DNA of 64,000 bases from Cladopsammia gracilis (GCA_022457155.1 JAJGOT010000359.1:538501-602500), one strand, 5' to 3'; shown: positions 22,118 through 33,046, counted from the first letter of the stretch. The notes: generated by a model from the sequence alone, not told the origin. Translations and numbers: made by a program.

Positions 22118-24347
22118 AGGGAAAAAGGTGAATGCACGGGCACGCCAAAATGACACGCTAAACAATAGGCAGTGAGCGAAATGACACGCCGGCTTCTGAG
22201 CAGTGTGTCTAAAGGCATGCCTAATTAAAATTTTCTTTTTGTTTATATCGCACGCTAAAAACAAAAGCGCGTGTCAAACTGTGTCGAGTTCAGCACCGTG
22301 TGAAATCACACGCTAGTGAGCAAAATTGCACGCAGTTCTGGCGAGCAAAATTACACAAAGTTCTGGCGAGCAAAATAACACGCTAACTGAACTTACCGTG
22401 CCCTTGTCTTGTCAAACAATCGCGAACTCGTCGGAGCTTGAGCTAAATAAAGGCTGTGTGACTTAATTTCGTACTGACTTTAATCGGCCACCCATATAAA
22501 CAAACTCTGAAAACAAACAAACATTTGTTCGCTGATTCGCTTTTAATCGAGTATGAAATTGAACTAAACTTTGTAAACGCGAAAACGTACACTAATGGCT
22601 TTCCGTTTTTGAACGGAATTCCGTTCACTTTCTAGCTGTTTATCATTCATTCAGAAAAAAATTGTCCATCCATTCAAAAAAAATCACCATCCGTTTGAAC
22701 TGCTTTTGCATAATCCGTTCAGAAAAGTTTTCACCGGTTCGAACCGCTACAGTCACCCGTTCGAATGGCCTGAGTTGATCGCTTAGGATTCAGCCGGCGA
22801 GGTTTTTTTTCTTATCAGTGACGAAGAATCTACAAAGACGCCCTTGTGTAAACAATGTCGCACAACAAAAATATAACTCGTGAATGCTATCCGTTCAAGC
22901 TGTTCACTTGCTGTTTATCAGCTGTAATTTGGCGAGCGAAGCTACAAGGATAACAAAATCCTGGGAAGCGCCCGCGCCGGTGGTCCTGTGTTCAGGTTTC
23001 AAATTACCCTTTTGACACGTGCAAATTTGGAGCACTTTTTACCGACAACTGCATACAACAAACTTAAAAGGGCTAATTTTTTTTTTTTGCTACATAAATT
23101 TCTCTGCGGTCTTCAACTTCGATTGTTACATTTAGTTTCATTCACGATTTTTTAACAACAACTTGAACTGAAGTTCAGAATTAATTTTGCGCACTTGGGA
23201 CTCGGGGCCGCTTGTTTACATTAATATTATAATATGTTATATTCATCATTCTCTGGCCTTCAAGTCGACAAACAGATGGTTGCATCATCCTTACAATGTA
23301 ATAAAGTACTCGGTAAAGGTAAACAACAAACATGCAATTTACTTAATTTAGCCGAGTTCACAGCCGCTCCGTTCGAAATTTCTTCAGTCGTTTTAACATT
23401 TTAAGCCGTTCACCGCGAGCGGTTCCAAATGATTCTTTAGCCATTCACAGTCAGCTGTTCAAAATAACTCTTAAGCTGTTCAGCCGATGTCTTTCAAACA
23501 GTTGTGCAAAGGAACTAGCAAACTTCTCAAAAGCACTGCCACGACAACGCGCTCTTCTGTCAAATTGATTGATACAGCGTAGCTGTTGTTGCGTTATCTG
23601 TCACGATGTTTTGTAACTCGTATGCAAATGTAGACATCGGCAAGGAGTCGCAGTCATGCTTTACTGAGTTCAACGGAGTTCACTTGCAGTTCGCTTGTTT
23701 TGTTTTGCTCTTCAAGTTATTTTGTTATTCATAGTTTTATTTATAATATAGTCGGGGTTAAGCGTTGCAGGTGAAATTTACCGCCGGTAAATTTTCCGTC
23801 TGCCACGCGGCCATGAATTTTTGTCTTCTCACATTCAACCATTATTCACGGCTATCTGTTCAAAACTTGACGTGGGCAGTTCAGATTCAGCCGTTCTATC
23901 CATTCAAAATTCATTAACTGTTCAGCCGTTCAGGGCCTTCCGTTTGAAATTATTTTTTCATAAGCTTTTCAGCCGTTCGTGGCTATCCGTTGGGAATAAT
24001 AAGCCATTCACCCGTTCATGACCATCTATTCGAATTTTTTTACGAGCTGTTCGTACGTTCATGTCCATCGTTCAGAATAATTAACAAGCCCTTCTGGTAA
24101 GCCTCATCACACGCGTGCCACATTGCACACAGGCCTTTTTGCACGCAGGTCTTTTTACACGCGTGTTACATTGCACGTTAGTCGTGACATTTAACACGCT
24201 AATGATACAAAAGCTTTTAGCATGCCAAACAATAGCTACCGTAACACTCTTTGTTTTGCTTAATAAATATGCGCATATCCGTGACATTGTGGCACGCTTA
24301 GCGTGCTGTGACATGACACGCGTGCCCGTGCATTCACCTTTTTCCCT
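22118..24347. mobile_element. 2.23-kb inverted-repeat element with ACACGCTA subterminal words, containing a nested insertion
   Basis: A perfect 28-bp terminal inverted repeat: AGGGAAAAAGGTGAATGCAC GGGCACGC at 22118-22145 and its exact complement at 24320-24347. The words ACACGCTA, CACGC and GCACGC recur many times in both orientations over the first 270 bp and the last 260 bp. No transposase is visible inside. The right-hand part shares ACGGATATGCGCATATTTA with the block at 57945-58187, so this is a dispersed family. No clear target-site duplication was found. The middle (about 22600-24085) is a different word-array element. Confidence 0.78.
22600..24085. mobile_element. Nested element with CCGTTCA-type subterminal words
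   Basis: From 22600 to about 22800 and from about 23345 to 24085 the words CCGTTC, GCCGTTCA, CCGTTTGAA, GGTTCGAACCG and GGCTATCCGTT recur at 15-40 bp spacing in both orientations. The centre (22800-23340) is free of them and holds no long frame. The word changes sharply to ACACGCTA outside these limits, so this looks like one element inside another. A 130-bp relative lies at 13190-13320. The boundaries are approximate; no terminal repeat was pinned down. Confidence 0.6.
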
Positions 24348-25934
24348 GTTTTCCCGTGGAGGGTCACATATATATACATAGCCCAAGCCTAACAGCGTCG
24401 CACTTTGAACAAGCTTAACTAAGGTGAAACTTAACTAAGGTGAAAGGTTGGGAGCACAAGAATTAAGATTGACGAATGGGCTATTTTCAATTTTAGCAAT
24501 TCTCAAAAACAGTATTACGCGACCGTCTGCACAGTACATTTTTATAGACCGTACAAAAGTTCACAAAAACAGCTTTTCTCTGTCTAGAATAAATAGTACC
24601 ACTAGTTTCCGAATAAAATACAGTTTATGTTTGTCAAAAATTGCCCGAGAAACTGATTTGAAAATCAAAAATTGCAAAAATACACAAACATATTTGCATA
24701 AGGCGATGCGAGTGAAGATAGAACTGTACTATAAAATCAAAGTCTTGTTTTGTTTACATAAAATCGCTTTTCAATCTATCTAATGAATGAACAAACACAT
24801 AAAAATGGACAACACAATCTTCTTTCGAAAACATTTATTCAAATCTCCATTAGTTTACGTTTAAAAGCAAAACGCGTACCATTTAATTATAGCTCATCGA
24901 GTTCAAGCTTTCTTCGATGAAATTCAAGAGATCAATACAACTAAATTTAGGCACGTTTTAAAATCAATTCTCCAAAACTAACAATAACACTAATAAAAAG
25001 TCACTCACAGATTGATATCAACATAAATTCTCATCGAAAACTGTAATCTGTTTTACCTTTAAGTTCCTCGCTTGCTTGGAAATTCAAATCTCCGCTTCTG
25101 GTTCTGAAATCATCTCCCGCATTGATAAAAACGTCATAGATTTTATCCCTGAAAGCTTCTTTTTCCACTAAAGCGGCTTCTGAGTATCCCTTAATTAGTA
25201 TCCCTGTCTTGAGTAGCAAACCGCAAAAAAATGCAGGAAAATAACTACTTTAATTCTCCGCTAGACACAACAAAACAACTAAAGTGTTTACCAAGCTCAC
25301 GGCTGTGTGGCCGCGCGAAAAACAAATGCTCACCAAAAACAAAGCCTTGCTTTCAAAATCCCGGATGTTGTTCCAACACGGCGGGCCACGGCGGGCCACG
25401 GCGGGCGGACGGACACGCGCCCGCGAAACATTCCGCTAGCCATGACCATGAAAAATGACGGCGATGGGTTCTATGAGTGTGGAGCTGCGCAGCCAGGCCT
25501 TCGGCCTGGCAAGTGCTCCGCTATCGTAACCTTCCAGAGGATATCACACTGGGTGTTTGAGGCATATTATTAAATCTTAATATTTCTTTGCATTTTATTA
25601 CAAGTGTTGTAAATAGAAAAATTGATGAAATTGCCCTTGATGACCTTTTGCTGAATATGAAAAAAAATGATGTTTCCGTGAATTAGAGTCAAATTTATCA
25701 ACAACGTGAGTGACTGATGATATTTAATCCAAGCATAATAATACCCAACAAAAAATGAGAAAAAGTAGGTAAAATTTTGAGTATAATTGAATTCTGTCAG
25801 TTCTGGTAGAGCAAGAAAGATTGTAAAACATCAAAATTATAAATTACATTTGTAATTTAAATAAATTTAAACAATAAACGACTTATTTTATCCCAAAGTA
25901 CCCAATAGTAATTATCTTTTCCGTTAGTCATTGG
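24348..25934. other. No gene recognised; AT-rich with one GC-rich patch
   Basis: The short open frames near 24448-24783 and 25031-25219 lack domains or splice context. At 25378-25412 there is a GC-rich tandem (GGCGGGCCAC repeated) within an otherwise AT-rich stretch, and at 25493-25509 a CCAGGCC-TTC-GGCCTGG hairpin. This local GC peak is the only notable structure. Confidence 0.5.
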
Positions 25935-26292
25935 TCAATGATCATCTGATGATTCCTGACTTTCTGAAGACAAACATATTTCCATTCCTTGAGATGAGGC
26001 GGTCTCTTTTAAATATTGTATATGCAACTTTGCGGCCTGCATACCAATGCTCATCAGTTTATTAGCACGTGCAGTAAGCTTCTTAAATTTGTAACTTGTT
26101 GTTGCTGCACTCCTCTTTCTTTTTCTGTTTTGCTTTGGTAAGACTTCTCAACCTTTCGGACCTGACCTTAGGTGGTAATGCAGGTTCATCAGAATCGGAC
26201 TCCAAAGCGTCCAGAGACTTTGAACAGCAAGGTTGAGGATCAGTAATGCTCTTTCTGGATTCTGCCGCTTTATCATGAAGAAGATAACACAA
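25935..26292 (-). pseudogene. Unidentified coding fragment, Ser/Asp-rich to helical
   Basis: A minus frame (26292-26083) reads SKSLDALESDSDEPALPPKV and a basic segment RLRSLTKAKQKKKEE. After a one-base shift it continues about 45 codons as LTARANKLMSIGMQAAKLHI and ends ASSQGMEICLSSESQESSDD before a stop near 25937. The shift of frame with maintained coding character suggests a real but broken C-terminus. I do not recognise the family. Confidence 0.35.
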
Positions 26293-26316
26293 CCCTGGGC
26301 CAAATTATGCATGGCA

Positions 26317-26848
26317 CATAGATGGTTATGATAACATAAAACACTGGGGTTTTCCCATTCATGGTGGAATCGATGTATTTAGCAGAAAGATACTATGGCT
26401 CAAGGTTGCATGATCTAATAACTCTCGTCATGAAATAGCCACATGTTATGTGAAGACCGTTTCCGAGCAGGGAGGGTGTCCTGTGGAACTAATTACTGAT
26501 TTGGGCACTGAAAATGGGCTAGCAGCCTCCATACCGACCTTTTTTCGTGACAATCCAGATGCCCATCAATATGTTGCCTCGCCAACGAATCAAAGGATAG
26601 AAGGGTGGTTCAATGATTTAAAATTTCAAGGAATTTTTGATACTTCGTCTGAGATAGGTATGAAATGCCTGTGGTATTGTGTTAGCAAGGTTCTACAAGC
26701 TGAGCTCGATGCTGTAAAAGAGCAATGGAATACCCACCGAATTTGTGGCTCTGGAAATAACACAGTACCTGGACGTCCTGAATGTCACAAGAACCCTTGT
26801 TACTCCTTACAATTCTACACAAAATCGGAAACTCAGAAGAATCCTTAG
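26317..26848 (+). pseudogene. Integrase-core-like (DDE) pseudogene
   Basis: A plus-strand frame reads HWGFPIHGGIDVFSRKILWL, then an in-frame TGA at 26411-26413. It continues in the same frame as VKTVSEQGGCPVELITDLGT, then ASPTNQRIEGWFNDL and KVLQAELDAVKEQWNTHRI. This is an integrase-core (rve-like, RNase H fold) family seen in many animals. The two Asp positions (GGID, ITD) and the Glu (QRIEGW) are all present. It lacks the N-terminal part and ends at 26846-26848. Family assignment is from memory of the motif order. The nonsense codon and missing 5' part make it a pseudogene. Confidence 0.65.
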
Positions 26849-27333
26849 AGAACGGCATTAAATCAGTAATTCTCTCTGTGATATCCACTAGGCATGAAAT
26901 CTTGTGAGACCTAACAATTACAGAAGTGTGGCCTTCACGAAATTGATCAATTTTCCTTTGTGGAACAAAAACTGACATTCCAATATCAGAGATCAATATT
27001 CCTAAAACTCATTAATAATTCATGAAGTGACCAACCAATAAATGACGTCCATTTTGGTTAGGTGGATAAGTCTTGATACCTAATGAAACACCAGATGAAA
27101 ACACGCCGTGTTTTGATATCAAAACACGTGTGTTTATATCAAAATTACAATAAGAAAAGCAAAAATCTCTAATATTTATTGAAATCAACTTACTACTTAA
27201 CAATACTGATGGCTTTTACATTACTCTTTCTTATCGAAATATTTGGAACCTTTAAATTACAGTAAAACAATTTTTTTACTTACAAAGTCAGGTTAAAAAT
27301 AAACAAACACTGGTCACTTTTATATGCACATGC
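26849..27333. other. No gene recognised
   Basis: AT-rich spacer. A short inverted repeat around 27095-27140 (AAACACGCCGTGTTTTGATATC, then AAAACACGTGTGTTT) is the only local structure seen. Confidence 0.4.
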
Positions 27334-27750
27334 CTACCTTTTGTCCTTATAATCCAAAGGATTAAATGCAGATGCGCCCTTCACCTCCTCTAAATGCCTC
27401 TTTAGACTGCACATGATACCATACAACATTCGTGGAGGATACCGGCCGCCCTTCTTATTTGCCACCTCCTGGATAAATTTAGCAAGCCAGTAGTTGAGTG
27501 ATAAAGCATCCATGACCTCCAGATTGTCCTCGACACTACACACGAGGTGAAAGTCATAATATTTGAAAACGTTTCCAACTTCCAATTCCGGAAATTTAAT
27601 TCTTCTGGTGCTTTGCCATTCGCGAAAAATTTCCACCTCCCACTTATCTTTGTATTTCGTACTACTTGGTCTACCTTCACTGACCAAAGCACACTCTTCT
27701 TCAATAGTTCTTGGAACTCTAAAACGGGAATTAGCTGTGCTTGCATCCAT
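27334..27750 (-). CDS. Tyrosine-recombinase-like (DUF3504/ZMYM-type) N-terminal exon
   Basis: A 138-codon minus frame starts at ATG 27750. It reads STKYKDKWEVEIFREWQSTR, LEVMDALSLNYWLAKFIQEV and KKGGRYPPRMLYGIMCSLKR, followed by HLEE. This is the SAM-like N-terminal DNA-binding pattern that precedes the catalytic domain in KIAA1958/ZMYM-type, Crypton-derived proteins. The frame ends at TAG, but AAAAG|GTAGGC at 27338 is also a good splice donor, so it may be a first exon. No catalytic domain lies downstream on this strand within reach, so the gene looks incomplete. Either a relic of a Crypton-like element or a fragment of a host gene. Confidence 0.55.
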   Translation of the reverse strand: MDASTANSRFRVPRTIEEECALVSEGRPSSTKYKDKWEVEIFREWQSTRRIKFPELEVGNVFKYYDFHLVCSVEDNLEVMDALSLNYWLAKFIQEVANKKGGRYPPRMLYGIMCSLKRHLEEVKGASAFNPLDYKDKR

Positions 27751-27900
27751 CTCTCACAAGCACATGCGAAAATGACTGACCAAAAAAAGTAACGACCAGG
27801 CCAACTTTGAATAATTTACATACTAATTTTGTAAACAATACAATACAACAACACAATAATATATTACAACAATAGATACTTGAGAAGCCATATCAAAACC

Positions 27901-28024
27901 TCGTGCTTCGGGTTTCATCAGGCGTTCCAAACACCTCGAAACAATAAAAGCACTCGGCTGAAGCGGCCTCATGCTTTCATCTGTTTCTTGGTGTTTGGAA
28001 CACCTGATGAAACCCTTGCACTCG
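27901..28024. repeat. Imperfect inverted repeat, arms about 35 bp
   Basis: TCGTGCTTCGGGTTTCATCA at 27901 with the following GGCGTTCCAAACACC pairs with GGTGTTTGGAACACCTGATG then AAACCCTTGCACTCG at 27990-28024. The loop is about 54 bp. It contains a CTGATGA word but no GAAA partner, so it is not a hammerhead ribozyme. It lies just downstream of the DIRS-like element, so may belong to its end. Confidence 0.6.
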
Positions 28025-28056
28025 TTGTTGATATATTACATCCTTAACCTTAATAT

Positions 28057-28605
28057 TTAGTAATTCGGAAATGCGAAAAAAGCCCAGCATATCCAACTAA
28101 TAACACAAACAAAAAGCGAATTTCTGCAAAGGATGCAGAAACAGTTGTAAGCCTGAGCAACTCTGACAATAGTATCTAAATCCAAGGCTTTCTTGGGTTG
28201 GACCAGTCTTGACAATTTCCTCTTAGCTCCTTCAGCAGCTGCAATGACTGTCGGTTGAATGGTCAGCAATTCCAATCCAGCTAGCTTGTGGCCTCATCGA
28301 ATACCATACAATGCAAAGTCAATGACGCAACCACCAGAATCATTCTTCAAGGCACCTTTGGTTAGCTCCAAACGGTACAATGCCACGTGCAATGGCTAGG
28401 TGTGATATAAGGTACTCCATGTTCAGACTGAGCCCAACGGCGCCAATGACTCCAGCCGTAAGAGTATTTGGATACAGTGTTTGGAGCATTTGAAGCAAGA
28501 ACCAAGTCCAAAAGCTGCGGCATTCGCAAGGACAGATCAGGATCGGTGAGACTGAGCCATCTCCCAAATAACAACATGACTGATATCTGGAAGACAAACA
28601 ACAAA
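28057..28605 (-). pseudogene. DIRS tyrosine recombinase, N-terminal part
   Basis: After an acceptor-like TTTGTCTTCCAG| (near 28597), one frame reads LSLRMPQLLDLVLASNAPNT, VSKYSYGWSHWRRWAQSEHG. A shift then gives EYLISHLAIARGIVPFGANQ, and further down (28275) comes IQPTVIAAAEGAKRKLSRLV, QPKKALDLDTIVRVAQAYN. This matches the SAM-like N-terminal and linker region of DIRS/YR recombinases. The Arg-His-Arg-Tyr catalytic part is absent because the match stops near 28150. Confidence 0.65.
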
Positions 28606-28639
28606 TTAGTCCCCAGTTAAACAAATTGAATATAGGCAA

Positions 28640-29110
28640 CAGACAAAATGAAACCAACTGGTACCAGCTGAGTAAAATGATACCACAGCTGAGTAAAAAA
28701 ATTACAACACTTGCTCGAACTGGAAGGAATAAACAGAAAACTAAACACCACCATCAAAAAGGAAGGTATAAATGCTTGTCAAACCCGACTCTTCGACCTG
28801 AATGGGAGATATAACCACCGACAAATTAGACTCTGAAGCCCAATGAGAGTAGCAAAACACTCACTAAACTGATACCTCAACCTAAATGGAAGGTATGAAC
28901 GCACACTAAACTTGACTCTCGATCTAAATGCTATAGTAGGTATAAACGCCCTTGACTAGGCTCTGGATCTCAAAGAGAGTAGCAAACGCTCACCAAATTA
29001 ATACATCAAACTAAATCAGGAAGGTATTATTGCACACTAAACTTAACGTCCACCTAAATGGGAGGTTTGAACACACTAAAAAAAATTAAGCCTCAACCTA
29101 AATAGGAGGT
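28640..29110. repeat. Diverged tandem repeat in a probable DIRS intron
   Basis: Five or six imperfect units of about 80-100 bp contain CCTAAATGGGAGGTATAAAC, GCACACTAAACTTGACTC and GAGAGTAGCAAACGCTCACC-like words. They lie between a donor-like TCT|GTTATGTCAA near 29190 and the acceptor-like CTTCCAG near 28597, exactly where the recombinase is separated from the preceding domain. This matches the arrangement at 21385-21660. Confidence 0.65.
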
Positions 29111-29189
29111 AGAAAACACAAACAACTAACCAAGAAACAAAACATGAAAAGTATATCAGCGAAAATCAATGCAAAAAGCCAACATATTG

Positions 29190-29935
29190 ACATAACAGAT
29201 TTTTTCCAATAAACCACTTGCTGACCAGGGCCCTCAATTAGCAAATCCGGTAGTCTGGGGAGTGCCACAAATTCTTTGATAAAGGACGCAAACTGAGATG
29301 GACTGCCATGCAAGAAAGGCCAAAACAAACTGGAAGACCATTCAGGAATTATGAGTGTCCCAACCCCCTTATGGAATGATGAGATGCACAAGCGGACACA
29401 ACCAATTATTGTCCACGCTCCAATCTTGAGCTAACGCATCTATCACGGAACAACCGTGCGAAAAATACTTGGAGTTGAACCTCACCACCTGAGAATTGAA
29501 ATAAGATGAAAAGCGATCAACAGAATGGGATCCCCATTTCGCATCCAGCATCTGGAAAAGAGCACAATTTAAACTCCAGTCATCCCTGTTGACAAACTTG
29601 CTAAGTAAATACACGCAATCATTCTCCTTGCGGGGTAAGTTAAACACCAAACAAAAATATCAACAGCTATCTTCTGCAAATGAGGTTTGGGGCTACTGAC
29701 CATGAGAATATGTGAGGCACCCATATTGTCAACAAAGACTAACTTTTCGATGGCTCAACTTGTCGGCATAACACTTTAGGATGCAAAATACAGCTTTTAA
29801 CTCCTGATATGTCAAACTAGTGCCAAAATCAGAAGGTTCAAACATACCCCGAACTGGTTCATCCAACGTAGCTAAATAGCCACCGAACACAAAGTCGCTA
29901 GCATCGTTGTAAATAGTTGAACTGGCAGAAAACAC
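29190..29935 (-). pseudogene. DIRS RNase H and downstream conserved segment
   Basis: RNase H starts STIYNDASDFVFGGYLATLD (29935), with SLTYQELKAVFCILKCY as the second block. The next frame reads LNCALFQMLDAKWGSHSVDR and FSSYFNSQVVRFNSKYF, then VIDALAQDWSVDNNWLCPLV. The one after reads VGTLIIPEWSSSLFWPFLHG and LIEGPGQQVVYW. This succession is characteristic of DIRS pol proteins between RNase H and the recombinase. Frame breaks lie near 29700 and 29380. Confidence 0.75.
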
Positions 29936-30187
29936 ACCATTAACAGAATAACCATTGAAAGAATCTATATGCTGTTGCTAAAACTTCAGTTCTTGTAATA
30001 AGGGCTCTGAAAAAAACAAACGAAGCATTTCAAGCTGGCCTAGACTGGATGAAAAAGTGCATTTGCCTCGTAAAACAACGGGCAATAGGACTGACCGCTA
30101 AGGGTAAAGAAATAATGAATCCAACCAGGCATGCCAACTCCCTCTAGGTAACATAGCCATCTTGGATCAAAGATTCTAATAAAGTCT

Positions 30188-30869
30188 TCAACTTTGCATG
30201 CGCTCAATAGTGTTGATCAGAAAAACCAGCCATTCACCAATCTGGATGGGCCCCCAATGTGATTTGTTCTCGTTTTCAACAAAACCGGAAGACGATGAAT
30301 CCCAATGTTGAACAAGGCTAGCAGCACAGGAAGAAACACAATCGCGCTGACCCGAAATTCCATCATCCAAATAAACAAAACAAAACAGCCACCTCTTAAC
30401 CAAGGGACAAAAGTATGGTAAAACAAGAGAATGCTGTACTGAGACCGAAGGGAAGAACAGTAAACATGAAATATCTAACAATTCCATTGAAAGTCCACGC
30501 AAAACCCAAAAACTATTGATGAGGACAAAAAATGTCTACATGGAGATATCCAGACTTGAGATCCCAAGTAAAAAAACAAAACCCTTGTTCGAAAACGTCA
30601 CTTAGAGAACGTAAATCTTCATAGCAAAATTTCGGTTTCACTAAGTACTTATTAACCTTGTGCAGGTCTATGACAAGACGAAGCTTCTTGCCTTCGGCAA
30701 CCATAAGCGGATTTATGCAGTGCGGAAGAAAACTATGCTCTTCGATCAGCTGCTTGTCCAATAAGTCGAGAATCACTGCATCAACAAAATCAACATTCCT
30801 TAACGCTGAACGATTGTTTGAAAGAAAACAACGAGGTGGAAATTCAAGGAATGGCAACGTCTGAGCCAA
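30188..30869 (-). pseudogene. DIRS reverse transcriptase
   Basis: The first frame (30869-30513) reads FPPRCFLSNNRSALRNVDFV, LLDKQLIEEH, NPLMVAEGKKLRLVIDLHKV and FFTWDLKSGYLHVDIF, giving motif A with its Asp. The second frame (30502-30188) carries FCFVYLDDGISGQ, the YxDD catalytic box intact, after CPLVKRW. One frame change separates them, near 30510. Without repair it could not make one protein, although both catalytic boxes survive. Confidence 0.75.
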
Positions 30870-30904
30870 ACACCCTTTAACAGCTAACTTGTTAGAAGAA
30901 TATT

Positions 30905-31043
30905 AAGATCTCTTCAAACGACATTCGATCAATTCGGCGGCTTCATCGGAATCTCAAACATCACCATTGACCACATTCAGTCATTGGTGACAATCACCGC
31001 CTTCGTCAGTACAATTGGAGGCCAAGTGACCACACTCCCAGCA
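30905..31043 (-). pseudogene. Zinc-knuckle exon of the DIRS-like element
   Basis: After an acceptor-like CTTGTTTTTTAG| the minus strand reads CWECGHLASNCTDEGGDCH. This has the C-x2-C-x-H-x4-C spacing of a CCHC knuckle with three residues missing between the second Cys and His. In-frame stops follow. It sits between ORF1 and the reverse transcriptase, where such elements carry a nucleic-acid-binding knuckle. Confidence 0.55.
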
Positions 31044-31383
31044 CTAAAAAACAAGAGAAAGGCAAATATAAAATAAATGCATATAAAAGGTATCAAAGTG
31101 CTAAATAATGGCGAATAAGATTGGAACAAACAGCCAGAATATCAAGGTGCCTTTGAAATCTAAGGTTACTGATCGCACATCAGATAAATATATTAAAATA
31201 AAGTTTGTAGCCTGGTACACATACTGAAGTGAGAGTGACTAACAGAATACATTAAAAACTATATATACTGTAGCGAAACAATAGTTAATTAACTAGCAAC
31301 AAAAAATGCCATAACAAGTTACACATGCCAATGGAATAATGCATAGCAAGTCTATCTCCTAAACTGCATACCGGAGATAATTT

Positions 31384-31967
31384 CAGGGTCCGACAAATAT
31401 TTTTTTACTAAACTTGTCCCTGGGCAAGTGGCATCTAAAAAGCACTTGCCCGGCAGGATGAAATGGTTGTCCGATGATAGAAGCCTTAACTTGTCTTAAC
31501 CTTTTTTCGGCACGTGGCAGGATGTGAACAGACTCGGATTGCGACTCGCAGGATTTTGTGACAATTAATCTGTCCATCGTTATTCGTATCTCATTACATT
31601 AACATTACAATAAGATGACTTGCTGACAAAATGGCAGAAGACCATGGTGGCGTAGCGGCCTTGCCTTCAGGGGTCTACCAGGGAGGACTGGATATGAAAG
31701 TTATGACGCAGTAAAATGGCGATCGAAACTGAGGAACAGGGGATTAAAAACTCAACACTTCTACACAAAAATGTCTTTATTACTATTTCAAAATGCTTCA
31801 AATCAGACTAGCAAAGGTAAACACTAAATTATTTGTAAATAGATATCTATTTATTGTGACGAATTGAATAATAACTCGTCAGTTAAACGCTATATCCTGG
31901 CGGGCTTCCTCGACGAATAAAACACTTGCCCGGTAATTTTTTTAGTTGTCCCGGGCCGCCGGGTCTG
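31384..31967. mobile_element. 584-bp inverted-repeat element (hAT-like ends) inside the DIRS copy
   Basis: The left end starts CAGGGTCCGACAA, and the right end read inward starts CAGACCCGGCGGCC. Both continue with an imperfect match through a T-rich run to GGGCAAGTG (31422-31430 on the left, 31923-31931 on the right). CAGRG starts recall hAT-type elements, but flanking 8-bp duplications are not convincing. No coding sequence inside. Confidence 0.5.
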
Positions 31968-32047
31968 AATTTGCATCTACCGGTACATTGAACAAAGAAG
32001 CAAATAAACCAAATCGCTTAGAGAATGAGGCCTGCTCCAAGTACCAG

Positions 32048-33046
32048 TCAAAGGCCAGAGAGTAAAACAAAGCTAGTTAGAGAACAAGAAGTAAAATTAA
32101 AACTTGGCTTAAAACAAGGCCCAATCTGATGAGAAGGCTGCAAACCATGTGCATAAAGACCACAACCATACTGATCCGTCTGCTGTCCTGTACTGAAAGG
32201 CTGGTTGCGGCGATCATTAGTAGGTGCTGGATGTGGCTGAAATCTGTCTGGTCTCCGAACACGCTTCTTTCTGGACTCCCTAACTTCTCTCTCCTCCCTC
32301 CTTTCAGGACGAAAAAGCCTCTTTTCACAAGCCTCTCCGAGAGGTATTCCTGCACTGTTGCCCAACTGTACTCATTCTTCTATGCTGCAGTACATTCTCG
32401 GTCTCTGAACTCAGGGGACCAACAAAGGCAGGCTTTCCGTAACACCTGCGACCAGCTGGTGGTCTTTCTCTCTCAGGAGACCAAGAGATGTGCACACCCA
32501 AATTCGTTCTTGGACAACTTTGGCGTTGTAAAAGGTGCCCATTGACTGGTGATGCACCTTCAACTTGTCGCACAAGACCTTCATCCACTCTTTCATGTTC
32601 AAGTGAGCAGCTCCTTAGTTCGGCCTTCGTAGCCCTTATTCATGTGCCCTCAAATACTTTGCGGGCTTTCTTACGTCATTCTTGTTCTTTACGCACTTTT
32701 TGGTCATTGCAGGACCTCTGCAACATGGTTTGAATTGGGCTTGGCATCGCTGAGTCAGTGTTCTTTGGTAATGAGTCAACGTTCTGGGTGCAGATGCCTT
32801 TCTTTCCCAGAACAGCTGTTTTTTTTTTTTGCCTCCTGTTGTCTTTTGGCAAAGTTACATTGCTGAGATCGCTCTCTCTCTTCCTTGCATATTGTGTTTT
32901 ACCTGCCAGTACCTAAGGCTGTCTGGATGCGACCTTTCCGTCGATTCCCTCAAGACTATAAGTACGTCATTTGCTGTATCAGCCTCTTCCGTGGTATCTT
33001 CCATTGAACTTTCCTCGTCGCTGTCGGCAGCAGTGGTCTCTTCCAT
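32048..33046 (-). pseudogene. DIRS-like ORF1 (structural protein) remnant
   Basis: It starts after an acceptor-like CTATTTTCAG| with an acidic N-terminus (DSDEESSMEDTTEEADTAND). Then come a Lys/Gln-rich part with frame changes (32840-32650), HLNMKEWMKVLCDKLKVHHQ (32602), YSWATVQEYLSERLVKRGFF (32355) and a basic stretch REEREVRESRKKRVRRPDRF followed by Pro/Gln. Comparable ORF1 proteins of coral DIRS-like elements show the same acidic-to-basic layout before a zinc knuckle. At least four frame breaks. The identification leans on position as much as on sequence. Confidence 0.5.

Larger units (their letters stand above)
28057..33046 (-). mobile_element. DIRS-like retrotransposon, most complete copy in the window
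   Basis: In one orientation and the right order: ORF1 (33046-32048), a zinc-knuckle exon (31043-30905), reverse transcriptase (30869-30188), RNase H and the following DIRS-specific segment (29935-29190) and the start of the tyrosine recombinase (28605-28057). DIRS elements integrate with a tyrosine recombinase instead of an integrase. GT/AG-like borders and minisatellite filler suggest introns. The recombinase lacks its catalytic C-terminal half, several frames are broken, and a small inverted-repeat element sits in one gap. I could not identify the terminal repeats. Inactive copy. Confidence 0.75.

Noticed and set aside
24081..24386. Overlapping 88- and 101-codon frames on both strands
   Set aside because: They translate the ACACGCTA subterminal word array of a transposon; composition is explained by the repeats.
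27990..28024. Second hammerhead ribozyme candidate (CTGATGA at about 28004)
   Set aside because: The CTGATGA is part of a long inverted repeat; no stem II plus GAAA and no NUH site with pairing stems follow.
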